A DNA stretch of 64,000 nt, taken from assembly GCA_017483605.1 (NCBI GenBank), contig JAFUWG010000052.1, positions 1 to 64,000 of the forward strand, written 5' to 3'. The position numbers and the translations under genes are program-made. Shown in pieces: positions 55,116 to 63,995 of the stretch; positions within the stretch are counted from its first letter, which is position 1; the number at the start of each line of letters is the position of its first letter. The notes beneath the pieces were generated by a model, which saw only the letters and a list, made by a program, of their open reading frames with translations, was not told the origin of the DNA and ran no database searches. The DNA is from Bacteroidaceae bacterium. Lineage in GTDB: Bacteria > Bacteroidota > Bacteroidia > Bacteroidales > Bacteroidaceae.

Positions 55116-56330
55116 ATGAAATCACTCTATATCGCAGCACTCGCTGCACTCACCTCGCTCACCGCATCTGCACAGAGCGACAACTACGACGCAGATAACG
55201 GCGTTGTAACCATCGGAGCCGACCGTATGTTCCAAGTAGAGAGCAAAGACGGCAACTTCTCCTTCAAGCCCTACCTCATGCTTCAGACAGCCGCCAACTT
55301 CAACTACTACGACGATGAAGGTCTGGACAAGGCTTACAACCAAGACAACGTAGCCAACTCTGGCTTCTCTTTCCCCTACGCCGTGCTGGGTTTCACCGGT
55401 AAAGCATACAAGATTGTCACTTACAACCTCTCCATCAATGCCTCTCAGTCAGGCGGTGCCCTGCTTCAGCAAGCATGGTTCGACGTGAAAGCAAGCAACG
55501 CTTTCGCTGTCAGAGTGGGTAAGTTCAAGACTCCATTCAGCCACGCCTATCTGACCACACTGGGCGAAACACTCATGCCCAATCTGCCCACTTCTCTCAC
55601 CGCCACCACCATCATGCCATACGCCCTCAACGCCGTCACCCCCAAGATTGGTACAGGCTTCGACCTCGGCGTGATGGCTCATGGTAAGATTGGCAAGTGG
55701 TGGGGCTATGAAGCAGGACTCTTCAACGGCACAGGTGCTACCATCAACACTTCCACCAAGACACTGTCCGATGACTGGCACATCCCTTCTCTGCTCTATG
55801 CCACACGTTTCACATGGGCACCTATGGGTCCCATGCCAGCCACACAAGGCAATCCTAAACTCTTGAAAGAAAACAAATTCCAGTTGGCGGCATCAGCCAA
55901 TATCAACGTGGAGAGTGAAAGCGAAAGCACCAACGACACTCGCTACGGACTCGAAGCCACATGGCTCTACAAGAAACTCTACCTTGGTGCCGAGTTTTAC
56001 TACATGAACATCGACTTCACCGACCGTCAGAAAATCAGCGACCACTTCAACTATCTCGGCGGCTACGTGCAGGGCGGCTACTTTGTGGCTCCACAGACAC
56101 AGGTGGCACTTCGTTACGACTTCCTCGACCGCAACGGCACTGACAAGGACGGTTTTCTCAACATGCCAGCCGTTGGCGTCAACTACTTCATCAAGGGTAC
56201 AGGCCTGAAACTCTCCGCCATGTATCAGTACATCGGCCGTACAGGTCACGAAACCCAACTCGACCGCGACAACGACGACCTCGGCGTAGCCAAGCACTCA
56301 GCCACCATCATGCTTCAGTACACATTCTAA
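55116..56330 (+). CDS. outer membrane porin, OprO/OprP-like
   Basis: 404 aa with signal peptide (1-19). Beta-barrel pattern with 'YAVLGFTGKAYKIVTYNLSI', 'ASNAFAVRVGKFKTPFSHAY' and C-terminal 'HSATIMLQYTF' ending in Phe. Family of phosphate-selective-type porins. It is set between two haem protein genes, so it may pass substrate or metal to them. 38 bp after the di-heme gene, 27 bp before the next start. Confidence 0.85.
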   Translation: MKSLYIAALAALTSLTASAQSDNYDADNGVVTIGADRMFQVESKDGNFSFKPYLMLQTAANFNYYDDEGLDKAYNQDNVANSGFSFPYAVLGFTGKAYKIVTYNLSINASQSGGALLQQAWFDVKASNAFAVRVGKFKTPFSHAYLTTLGETLMPNLPTSLTATTIMPYALNAVTPKIGTGFDLGVMAHGKIGKWWGYEAGLFNGTGATINTSTKTLSDDWHIPSLLYATRFTWAPMGPMPATQGNPKLLKENKFQLAASANINVESESESTNDTRYGLEATWLYKKLYLGAEFYYMNIDFTDRQKISDHFNYLGGYVQGGYFVAPQTQVALRYDFLDRNGTDKDGFLNMPAVGVNYFIKGTGLKLSAMYQYIGRTGHETQLDRDNDDLGVAKHSATIMLQYTF

Positions 56331-56357
56331 CACATGACGATTCATTCGACACATAGC

Positions 56358-57098
56358 ATGAAAAAGTCCATCACATTCATTGCCGCACTCTGCACCCTCG
56401 GCATGTCATTCACGGCTTGCGACGACGGCCATGTGGATGACCCCGTCTATGAACACACATCCGACGGCTACGAAGTGCAGATTACGGGCACCTTCAAGAG
56501 TCTCGACACATGGACAGGAGCCTATTCGGTCGTGGCAGGAGCCTTCGACGACGAAAGCGAGTATTCGCTCATCCAGAAAGTGCTGCCATCCTCTGCCACC
56601 GACTCCACCACGGAAGTCATCACCCTGTCCAACGTGTCCATCGACTCCAAGACCCTCGAGATAGCCGTGGTCAATACCCTTCGCAAGCGTATTGCCACCA
56701 TCTACAGTTACGACATTCCAGAGAATCAACGCCTCGACGACACCATCAAGATTAACGTGGGCACCCTCAATGTCGGCATGTTCGGAGCCATCGACCAGTT
56801 CATCTTCCAAGGCACAGGCACCAACTGCTCCCGTTGCCACAGCAGTGCCGAAGGAGCAGGACACCTCGACCTCACGTCAGCCAACGCCTACGCATCCTTG
56901 GTTGGAAAGACAGCCTATAAGGACAGCACCCAGACACGCATCCTCCCAGGAGATGCCGAGGGTAGTTTCCTCTATAAAGTCATCACCCAAGGAGACGAAC
57001 ACGTCAGTTACTCACATCAGGGACTTTTCACCGACGAGAAATATGCCGCATTCCTCGACATCATCGCCTCGTGGATTAACGGTGGAGCCAAAGAATAA
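56358..57098 (+). CDS. haem c-binding lipoprotein of unknown family
   Basis: 246 aa from ATG 56358. Lipobox 'FTAC' (C21) followed by acidic residues. About 40-130 looks beta-rich; about 145-246 is a small cytochrome c-like domain with C157-SR-C160-H161 and no evident Met ligand. It could be an electron carrier for the di-heme protein upstream. 27 bp before the cytochrome c assembly gene. Confidence 0.75.
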   Translation: MKKSITFIAALCTLGMSFTACDDGHVDDPVYEHTSDGYEVQITGTFKSLDTWTGAYSVVAGAFDDESEYSLIQKVLPSSATDSTTEVITLSNVSIDSKTLEIAVVNTLRKRIATIYSYDIPENQRLDDTIKINVGTLNVGMFGAIDQFIFQGTGTNCSRCHSSAEGAGHLDLTSANAYASLVGKTAYKDSTQTRILPGDAEGSFLYKVITQGDEHVSYSHQGLFTDEKYAAFLDIIASWINGGAKE

Positions 57099-57125
57099 AC
57101 ACCCCCTCAGAACACAACAGAAGAG

Positions 57126-58577
57126 ATGAACAAACAGAAGACCCTCCTATACATCCGTCGCACTTCCTTCGCTCTCTATGCGATACTCGTCGTCATCATG
57201 GCGATTGCGACCATTGTCGAAAACTACTACGGCACCGATTTTGCCCATCAGCACATCTACGAAGCCTGGTGGTTCATCGCTCTGTGGATAGCGGCACTTC
57301 TCACCACCCTTCCCTGTGTTCCCCGACACATTCAGGGCATCTGGCGACAGTTACGCCACCAGCGTACTGCCGCCACCGCCCTGATGCTCTTTGCCACCAC
57401 GGCACTGACGGCCGCCGAAGTACGCGTCACCGAACGGGCACAGGCAGATTCGCTCCGTACCCTGCAGGTCATCTACAACAACCGCATCTGCCCCCTCAAC
57501 ACCCCTGCCCGCGACTTCGTTCTCAAACTCACCGGCAAGCCCACCTTCCAAGGACTCACCGCCGAGCAAGTGTTCCTCTCCTGGGCACAATACCCTGAAG
57601 ACTGGAAAGACGTTGAGATGATTAAAGTGAAGAAAGCGGCTGCCAAGCACCAACTGGGCATCAAGGGCGACTATGCCCGTTTCGCCGACTTTTTCGACGC
57701 ACACGGCAACTACCGCCTCATCCCAGGAGATTTCCCGGACCTCGAAGACCGACTCACCCTTGTGGTGCTCCTCACCCAAGGAAAACTCTTCGACCCTCTG
57801 CCACGAGGCGTTCAACCCCTCTCCACCCGGAAGGTGCAGGCAGAACTCTTCTACAACGCCGTCCCTTGGGACACCATCCTCTTTGCCTCCTGCTTCACCC
57901 TTGCGTTCCTCCTCTTCTTCCTCACCCTTTGGAAGAAGGCTGACATCCCGTGGGTACGCACATGCAGCACCATCGTCAAGTGCCTCTTGACCTTGCTGCT
58001 CGTCGTTTCTTTGGGCATCCGCTGGTACATTTCTGAGCACATTCCACTCTCCAACACCTACGAGACCCTACTCATCATCGCCCTCACGGCACTCGTCATT
58101 GCCAGCCTCACCCACAAAAACGCCATTCCCCCACTCCTCGTGGCAGGAGCCACCTTGCTCGTTGCCCACATCGGTGCCCTCGACCCTCAAGTCACCTCGC
58201 TGATGCCCGCCTTGCAAAGCCCCTGGCTCTCCTCCCACGTCACCACCATCATGATATCCTATTGCCTTTTTGCCCTGCTCCTCTTCCGCCCCAACCGCAC
58301 CATGCTCATCTGGGCAGAACTGCTGCTTGGCACAGGCATCCTCCTCGGCTCCATCTGGGCAAAGACCGCATGGGGCACCTACTGGAGTTGGGACCCCAAA
58401 GAGACCTGGGCGCTCATCTCGCTCATCGTCTATATGTATCCACTCCACACCGCCACCCTCCCGTGGTTCCGCAGCGAAAGCCACCAGAAACTCTACCTCC
58501 GGTTGGCATTCCTCACCATCCTGATGACCTATTTCGGCTGTAACTACCTGCTCACAGGTATGCACAGTTATAAATAA
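57126..58577 (+). CDS. ccsA: cytochrome c assembly protein (CcsA with short ResB-like N-terminus)
   Basis: 483 aa. Residues 1-250 hold two TM helices and a periplasmic region resembling a reduced ResB part. The C-terminal half has about eight TM helices with the haem-handling Trp motif 'WGTYWSWDPKETW' at residues 416-428 and conserved His residues ('HVTTIMISY', 'YPLHTATL'). It exports haem and attaches it to CxxCH cysteines (system II). Its place at the end of an operon with two haem c lipoproteins shows the operon carries its own maturation gene. Confidence 0.88.
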   Translation: MNKQKTLLYIRRTSFALYAILVVIMAIATIVENYYGTDFAHQHIYEAWWFIALWIAALLTTLPCVPRHIQGIWRQLRHQRTAATALMLFATTALTAAEVRVTERAQADSLRTLQVIYNNRICPLNTPARDFVLKLTGKPTFQGLTAEQVFLSWAQYPEDWKDVEMIKVKKAAAKHQLGIKGDYARFADFFDAHGNYRLIPGDFPDLEDRLTLVVLLTQGKLFDPLPRGVQPLSTRKVQAELFYNAVPWDTILFASCFTLAFLLFFLTLWKKADIPWVRTCSTIVKCLLTLLLVVSLGIRWYISEHIPLSNTYETLLIIALTALVIASLTHKNAIPPLLVAGATLLVAHIGALDPQVTSLMPALQSPWLSSHVTTIMISYCLFALLLFRPNRTMLIWAELLLGTGILLGSIWAKTAWGTYWSWDPKETWALISLIVYMYPLHTATLPWFRSESHQKLYLRLAFLTILMTYFGCNYLLTGMHSYK

Positions 58578-58645
58578 ATGTACAAATGTGAAATGTGAAA
58601 TGAAAAATCTTCATTCTTCATTCTTCATTCTTCATTAAAAATCCG

Positions 58646-58653
58646 TATCTTTG
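58646..58653 (+). promoter_or_regulatory. -7 element very close to the RidA-like start
   Basis: TATCTTTG ends only 9 bp before ATG 58663, so the transcript would start within about five bases of the start codon. Four CTTCATT repeats lie just upstream (58611-58636). Confidence 0.6.
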
Positions 58654-58662
58654 CATCCGATT

Positions 58663-59802
58663 ATGGAATTTCAAGCATTAAACATAGAAGAAATTGGAGC
58701 ACGCATCGAACTGACCAGTTTTCATGCGGGCGAAGTGACCGAGTTTCACGCCATGCTCCACGTTGACCCTCGGGGAGAAGTATTCGCCGACCAACTTTCA
58801 CGCATCCAGCGTGCAGAGCAACACCTCAAAGCCCTCGACATCATGGCAGGAGCCAAAGCCGTCTTCAAACGCTACTTCCTCAGCGACGCCACCAATCAGG
58901 TGCCCGTCATCAGCGAAGACGACCAATGCACCATCTCCTACATCCAGCAGCCGCCACTCGACGGCTCTAAACTTGCCATCTGGCTCTACCTGCAACGAGG
59001 CACAGACATCTGCAATGTCAACGAATCTACCGTAGTCACCCACAATGGCTACCGCCACATCTGGACCATGGGACTCATCAACAACACCGCTGATACCTCC
59101 TACATGCAGACGTGGAAGACCCTCTTCACCTACATTGACATCCTCAAGATGTTCAACGCCACTCTCGAAGCCAACTGCATCCGCACCTGGTTCTTCGTCC
59201 GCGACGTCGATACCCAGTACAACGGACTTGTCAAGTCACGCCGCGAATGTTTCGTCGAGCAAGGACTCACCCCCGACACCCACTACATCGCCTCTACAGG
59301 CATCGGCGGCAACCCTGCCGACCCCAAGGCACTCGTGCAACTCGGCTCCTATGCCATGACAGGCTTCCAGCCCCAGCAGCAGCGATACCTCTACGCCCTG
59401 ACCCACCTCAACCGCACCATCGAGTATGGTGTCACCTTCGAGCGAGGCATCCTCATGCAGTATGGCGACCGCAACCATGTTTACATCTCAGGCACCGCCT
59501 CCATCAACAACAAGGGTGAAGTCCTCCACGTGGGCGACATCGAAGGCCAGACACGCCGCATGTGGGAGAACGTAGAAAAACTGCTCGAAGAAGGCGGCAT
59601 GGATTGGGGCGATGTCATGCAAATCATCGTCTATCTTCGCGACGGAGCCGACTACCAGATGGTCAAGAATATGTTCGAGGAAAAATTCCCCCACATCCCC
59701 TACGTCATCACCCTCGCCCCCGTCTGCCGTCCCACATGGCTCATCGAGATGGAGTGCGTCGCAGTCAAGGCTGCCCACAACGAGCAGTTCCGCAACTTCT
59801 AA
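58663..59802 (+). CDS. RidA/YjgF-domain protein, chorismatase-like length
   Basis: 379 aa from ATG 58663. The C-terminal 120 residues are a RidA fold ('VYISGTASINNKGEVLHVGD', 'LEEGGMDWGDVMQIIVYLRD'). The N-terminal 240 residues also look like a diverged RidA-type trimer fold, the overall plan of FkbO/Hyg5-type chorismatases. Activity cannot be decided: enamine deaminase-like or chorismate-acting are both possible. Monocistronic, with a strong terminator behind it. Confidence 0.75.
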   Translation: MEFQALNIEEIGARIELTSFHAGEVTEFHAMLHVDPRGEVFADQLSRIQRAEQHLKALDIMAGAKAVFKRYFLSDATNQVPVISEDDQCTISYIQQPPLDGSKLAIWLYLQRGTDICNVNESTVVTHNGYRHIWTMGLINNTADTSYMQTWKTLFTYIDILKMFNATLEANCIRTWFFVRDVDTQYNGLVKSRRECFVEQGLTPDTHYIASTGIGGNPADPKALVQLGSYAMTGFQPQQQRYLYALTHLNRTIEYGVTFERGILMQYGDRNHVYISGTASINNKGEVLHVGDIEGQTRRMWENVEKLLEEGGMDWGDVMQIIVYLRDGADYQMVKNMFEEKFPHIPYVITLAPVCRPTWLIEMECVAVKAAHNEQFRNF

Positions 59803-59840
59803 GTTTGAAGGCAGAAAACAAGAAACAATAAAGCCAACAC

Positions 59841-59880
59841 AAAGAAGAGGGCTTCCTTTTTAGGGAAGCCCTCTTCTTTG
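59841..59880. terminator. bidirectional terminator
   Basis: Arms AAAGAAGAGGGCTTCC (59841-59856) and GGAAGCCCTCTTCTTT (59864-59879), between convergent genes. Confidence 0.85.
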
Positions 59881-59910
59881 TGTTGTATCTACACTTCTCC
59901 ATTGTCGTGA

Positions 59911-60153
59911 CTATGCCACTTTCAACAAATCAAGTACAGAGTACACCCTCGTCATATTTTCGAAGGTAAAAAACTGGTCATCAAGTACCATCCATTTGTT
60001 ACGCTCCTTCACAGGCATCTGCTGGATATCTGGGAAAAACGAAACGGGAACAATCACCTCTCGTCCGTCCATCAATCGTGCCAGCATCTTACCACGATAA
60101 GCCGTAAAATTTAGGTCTTTAATGCCTAATGTCACACCTTTAATCTTACACAT
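59911..60153 (-). CDS. DUF2442-like small protein
   Basis: 80 aa. 'LGIKDLNFTAYRGKMLARLMDG' and 'VPVSFFPDIQQMPVKERNKW' fit the DUF2442 pattern (often near toxin-like or phage genes). Cytoplasmic, no signal. Last gene of a five-gene minus-strand operon, 19 bp after the clan CD-like peptidase gene. Confidence 0.7.
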   Translation of the reverse strand: MCKIKGVTLGIKDLNFTAYRGKMLARLMDGREVIVPVSFFPDIQQMPVKERNKWMVLDDQFFTFENMTRVYSVLDLLKVA

Positions 60154-60172
60154 TTCCTTGTCTTCCTTTCAT

Positions 60173-60988
60173 TTATTTTTCGACATCATAACACTCCACA
60201 TACTGGCTTACAGTCGATTTGTAATCCAAAGTTCCTTGCATGGCGATTCGACCATTCTGGAAGACATTCCAACGACCGCCCTTGTGACCCGCCTTGTCCA
60301 CGATGTACTCATTGTACCCACCCGCATTGTCCATCTGACACATCACGAGGTTGGGAGCAGCAATCACGGCGACATTCTCAATCTTCTTTGAGAGAATCTC
60401 CGACAATTGAGCCGCAAAGCCATTCTCACCCTCACCCGACAGACACGAGTGTAACACCACAGGGAAAGGCTCCTTGCGATATTTCGTCAATATCTCATAG
60501 CCATTGAGGCACTGCATAATCATGTCAGCCGTTTGCTCTGGTGTCAGTTCCTGTCCTCCTATCAGCAACTTATCATTTGCGGCATTTTCTGGGTCTTCCA
60601 ATCCATGAGCCGCAATGTGGAAACCAGGACCACCACGAAAATACTCCTCACAAATCTGCCGTGCATTCCTCCTCTCCCAATCCGACAAGTTCTTATCGTC
60701 CACAAGTGCTACACGCACATTCAAATCGGGTGTAACTTGCGAGAAATGAAATGCCCCTTTCGTGAAGTCTGTCTGTTCAACGACTGGCACTTCCACTTCT
60801 CCGAGGTGATACGCGTTATCATGTACCTGTGGGGCCGATTGCCCGTCGAAACAGTCTTGAAAATTCTCCAACTCTTGCATCAACTCAGCCAATTGCTTCT
60901 GTTGCTTTTTGCTCTGAGCCTGTGCCGATAGAGTGCAGGAAAACAGCACGAAAGCCATCATTCCCACATAGATTATAGTCTTTTTCAT
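60173..60988 (-). CDS. secreted clan CD-like cysteine peptidase (C80/caspase-like pattern)
   Basis: 271 aa with signal peptide (1-25). The central domain has a hydrophobic strand ending in His-Gly ('GFHIAAHG', H128) and a second strand ending in Cys ('PFPVVLHSCLSGEG', C182), with 'LLIGGQELTPEQTADMI' between them. This His-Gly ... Ser-Cys layout is that of clan CD peptidases and is closest, by eye, to the C80 self-processing domain of MARTX toxins. Here it is a free-standing secreted protein. Substrate and activation unknown. Family assignment needs a profile search. Confidence 0.55.
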   Translation of the reverse strand: MKKTIIYVGMMAFVLFSCTLSAQAQSKKQQKQLAELMQELENFQDCFDGQSAPQVHDNAYHLGEVEVPVVEQTDFTKGAFHFSQVTPDLNVRVALVDDKNLSDWERRNARQICEEYFRGGPGFHIAAHGLEDPENAANDKLLIGGQELTPEQTADMIMQCLNGYEILTKYRKEPFPVVLHSCLSGEGENGFAAQLSEILSKKIENVAVIAAPNLVMCQMDNAGGYNEYIVDKAGHKGGRWNVFQNGRIAMQGTLDYKSTVSQYVECYDVEK

Positions 60989-61003
60989 GATGAGTCTCTA
61001 TTT

Positions 61004-61708
61004 TTATTTTTTACAATCAGGACAACTCTCATGTAATCTTTCAATCTCGCCCTTCAAGTTTGAGATTTGATTTTCCACCGCCTTTTTGCGTTTTTCCTTT
61101 TTTGACTTTCTCAACTTCTTTTCTTTAACAGAACTATCTCGTTTGCTATAGTCATTCTGCAACCGAGTGTCGTTTGGAGTTCTGTTGAGTCGTTGAGTCA
61201 AAGTGTTCAATTGTTTAGTCTCATCGGATATTTGTTGTTTAAGCGTAGCAATCTCATTAACTAAGGTTGCCCGTTCATTTTCATAATTATTCAACTGAGC
61301 ATATTTCTGAGTCAAAAGTTTCTCGTAATATGCAGTCCGTTGCTCTGAAGTCAGTCGTTCCAATTCTTCTTCTGAAAGAACTTTGACCTTCTTATCTGCT
61401 TCAGCCTTCTTTCGGTTCATTATATCGTCGAATCCTCCCGTTGACACCTCCTTCCCTTTCTGTAAAGTGCCATTTTGTACCGTAATGCTTTTGACCTTAT
61501 TCGAACTGGCATCCACTTTAGTCACCCCTTGCTGTTCTTGGTCTATTCCTGTCTTCTGAATATTCTTGTCTTGTTCCGGCAATTGTGCTTCGTTCTTCGG
61601 CATTCTGCTCAGAGCATTGTTTGCCCTTTCCTTTGAGACGGGCGTTTGAGCATATACACACATCGGCATGATTACTACCCAAACGGTCAATAAAAAAATC
61701 TTCTTCAT
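61004..61708 (-). CDS. secreted coiled-coil protein of unknown function
   Basis: 234 aa with signal peptide (1-20). The first half is polar (Gln, Lys, Asn). About 115-190 and 205-230 are heptad-rich coiled coils ('NNYENERATLVNEIATLKQQ'), and the very end is 'CPDCKK', a CxxC pair. No domain recognised. 15 bp before the peptidase gene start. Confidence 0.7.
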   Translation of the reverse strand: MKKIFLLTVWVVIMPMCVYAQTPVSKERANNALSRMPKNEAQLPEQDKNIQKTGIDQEQQGVTKVDASSNKVKSITVQNGTLQKGKEVSTGGFDDIMNRKKAEADKKVKVLSEEELERLTSEQRTAYYEKLLTQKYAQLNNYENERATLVNEIATLKQQISDETKQLNTLTQRLNRTPNDTRLQNDYSKRDSSVKEKKLRKSKKEKRKKAVENQISNLKGEIERLHESCPDCKK

Positions 61709-61722
61709 AGTTTCACTGGGGA

Positions 61723-62496
61723 TTATTGTTCTACAATTTTTTCCAAATAGATTCTCAATTCATTCAGTTGTTCGTTTGTCAAACTCGTCTCGTCCTCCTC
61801 CCATTTGTCGAGATACTCAATCATCAATTTGTCATATTCAGTCAATTCCTCTTCCGCTTCCTCCTCTTGCTTCGCCTCCTCGGGCTCCTGCTTGTCGTCT
61901 GTCTTTTTGATGCCTGCCAGCAGGGGGACATTCAGCCCTTTCGGCTTCTTTGCCTCCACCTCGCCATCATCTCTATTGCCAGTCACCCCACCCCGATGCT
62001 CGGCAATGATGCTGCCTACATCCTTCGAGCGGAAGTTTGCCCCTTCAGCGATGCACTCTTGCATTCTGGCATCATACTCAGCCATCTGCTGCAAGTCTCG
62101 TTCCGCCTCTTTGGCATACCGAGGATTTGGCGTACTGGAACTGCTGTTGCTCGAACTGTATCCACTTGAGTAGCCTCCTCCCGAAGAACTGCGGCTGCCG
62201 TAACTCACACTTGACCTTGCCGCACCGCCGATGCTTCCGCTCGATACAGCCCTACGCTGTGTGTTTGCTTTCGTGATGCTGACACCGCTATTCCGCAAAG
62301 TCCTGATGCGTTCTGAATTGCGAGAACGTTCATACGCATCGTCAATCTTCTTCATGTCTTCCCTAATCTTTGCCTCCTTTTGGGCATCCCCGCCTGCATT
62401 CACCTTCACCATTGTCTCGACACGATTCTTCAGCGACGACTGGGCATCGCATACAGCAGGAAGCAGCAATAATAAACCGATTAACAATCCTTTCAT
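61723..62496 (-). CDS. secreted protein of unknown function, Ser-rich centre
   Basis: 257 aa from ATG 62496, preceded by AAAGGAGGAG as ribosome site; an ATG 21 bases earlier would place that site inside the gene. Signal peptide 1-18. A helical charged segment, a Ser/Gly/Tyr-rich middle (about 95-125), and an acidic C-terminal helix ('EEAKQEEEAEEELTEYDKLM'). No family recognised. 14 bp before the coiled-coil gene. Confidence 0.7.
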   Translation of the reverse strand: MKGLLIGLLLLLPAVCDAQSSLKNRVETMVKVNAGGDAQKEAKIREDMKKIDDAYERSRNSERIRTLRNSGVSITKANTQRRAVSSGSIGGAARSSVSYGSRSSSGGGYSSGYSSSNSSSSTPNPRYAKEAERDLQQMAEYDARMQECIAEGANFRSKDVGSIIAEHRGGVTGNRDDGEVEAKKPKGLNVPLLAGIKKTDDKQEPEEAKQEEEAEEELTEYDKLMIEYLDKWEEDETSLTNEQLNELRIYLEKIVEQ

Positions 62497-62519
62497 GGTT
62501 TCTCCTCCTTTTTTCATTC

Positions 62520-63995
62520 TTATTTTGAATGTTTGGCATCCTGTTCACTCTTCATGATGAAATATTTGGGAACGACCGTCTTGGACGTTGTTGTTTTATC
62601 CCATTTCATCACATTGGGAAAGACCAGCATGTCATAGTCTCTGTCAAACATTTTCCAGAAGTCCTGAATGGTCTCACCCCAACCATATCCCAGTTTTCGT
62701 GAATATGGCCCTTTGTATGCTTCGTCGTAGCCGTATCCGTCCTGAAGAAGAGCCGGACTTGTAGCGTAATGTCCATCATTCCAAGCATACCCTTTTGGCC
62801 CCCACTCCATCTCGTTTTCGACCCACTCGGCATCCGCGGCATCCAAGTCCTTGGCACGCTCCATTATCTTGGCACGCAAACGGGCGTATGCATTCTGGTT
62901 CCATTCTGTCACCGTAAGTTCCCGCCCCTCTGGCATTTGTTTTTTCCCTTCCTTGTTTAACTGCTTGAGGTCAACAAGATAGTCACAGACATCGTAAGAA
63001 CCATTCTTTTCTGCTTTTTTCGCACAAACCTTGGGTAGCGCAAAGCCGATGGTATCTTCTGGAGTGATGCGATAGAGATAGGTCTGACGAACATACCGAT
63101 GGTTTGCCTTGTCAATTCCTCCGTCCGACCGCTCGACTTTACACTCATAGTACCACGTGCCCTTCAAGATGTCGGGGGCGATTTCTTTCAGTTCCAAGTC
63201 GTGAAAGTGATAGTAAGTTCTTGCCACCGACGCACTCTTTGCCATCGACATCAGTATAATGTTGGCAATGTCCGTCCCGTGGTCGGTCCTGCCCGTCCTC
63301 GCTTTGTAGTCAGCCGCTTTCTGGCTGTTCTCTCTCACCGAGTTCATCAGCGATTGTGCCTTGTGCGTGTTCGCCTCTTTCTTCCGCTCTGTGCCAAAAT
63401 GAATGTCGATTCTCTTTTGGGCACCATAAATGTCAATATTGTCAGTAAATGTCGGATACTCCCAACTAAGGCTTCTATCCAACTGAGCAACAAACGTGGA
63501 ATCGTTATACCTGATGTCAACAATATGGCAAGGATATCCACGTTCTTTCTCATTCAGGAGATCAACAGATGTCTCTGCCGTGACCCAAGTTCCCACCAAT
63601 CTTTCTCTGAAGTCTTGCTGCTCCTTCAGCATTTCCGTTTGCCATTTCCTCAATTGTGCCAACGTTTCCTTCACCTCCTCGTCATCGGAATGCAAGCCGA
63701 CATATTGCTCGATGTCTGTCAAGCAGATGTCAAGTCCTTCCGCATCGCCCTCTTGCAAACAAACATTCGCCAAGACGATGGTGCTGTTCAGTCGTACTAT
63801 CTCGGGAGCAAAAGCCTCTTTACGCAATGCCAACAGAGCCTCCACCCCACATTCACGGCAGGTATCCATCTGGGCGATGGCTTCGTCAAAACGCTGTTGA
63901 TACACAGAATTTGCAGCCTTCGGTTTTTCCGTCAACAACGTGTCTCGTACATTCAAGTTTTCTTGTGCGAAGACAAGAAGACTCATGCACAACAT
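62520..63995 (-). CDS. secreted protein of unknown function (start may lie beyond window)
   Basis: 491 aa from the first in-window ATG (63995). That start gives a hydrophobic stretch without a basic N-region ('MLCMSLLVFAQEN'), so the true start is probably outside the window. The first 120 residues are helical (TPR-like, 'NSVYQQRFDEAIAQMDTCRE'). About 130-330 is beta-rich with 'FRERLVGTWV' and 'DILKGTWYYECKVERSD', two lipocalin-like 'GTW' segments. First visible gene of the operon; 23 bp before the next. Confidence 0.65.
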   Translation of the reverse strand: MLCMSLLVFAQENLNVRDTLLTEKPKAANSVYQQRFDEAIAQMDTCRECGVEALLALRKEAFAPEIVRLNSTIVLANVCLQEGDAEGLDICLTDIEQYVGLHSDDEEVKETLAQLRKWQTEMLKEQQDFRERLVGTWVTAETSVDLLNEKERGYPCHIVDIRYNDSTFVAQLDRSLSWEYPTFTDNIDIYGAQKRIDIHFGTERKKEANTHKAQSLMNSVRENSQKAADYKARTGRTDHGTDIANIILMSMAKSASVARTYYHFHDLELKEIAPDILKGTWYYECKVERSDGGIDKANHRYVRQTYLYRITPEDTIGFALPKVCAKKAEKNGSYDVCDYLVDLKQLNKEGKKQMPEGRELTVTEWNQNAYARLRAKIMERAKDLDAADAEWVENEMEWGPKGYAWNDGHYATSPALLQDGYGYDEAYKGPYSRKLGYGWGETIQDFWKMFDRDYDMLVFPNVMKWDKTTTSKTVVPKYFIMKSEQDAKHSK

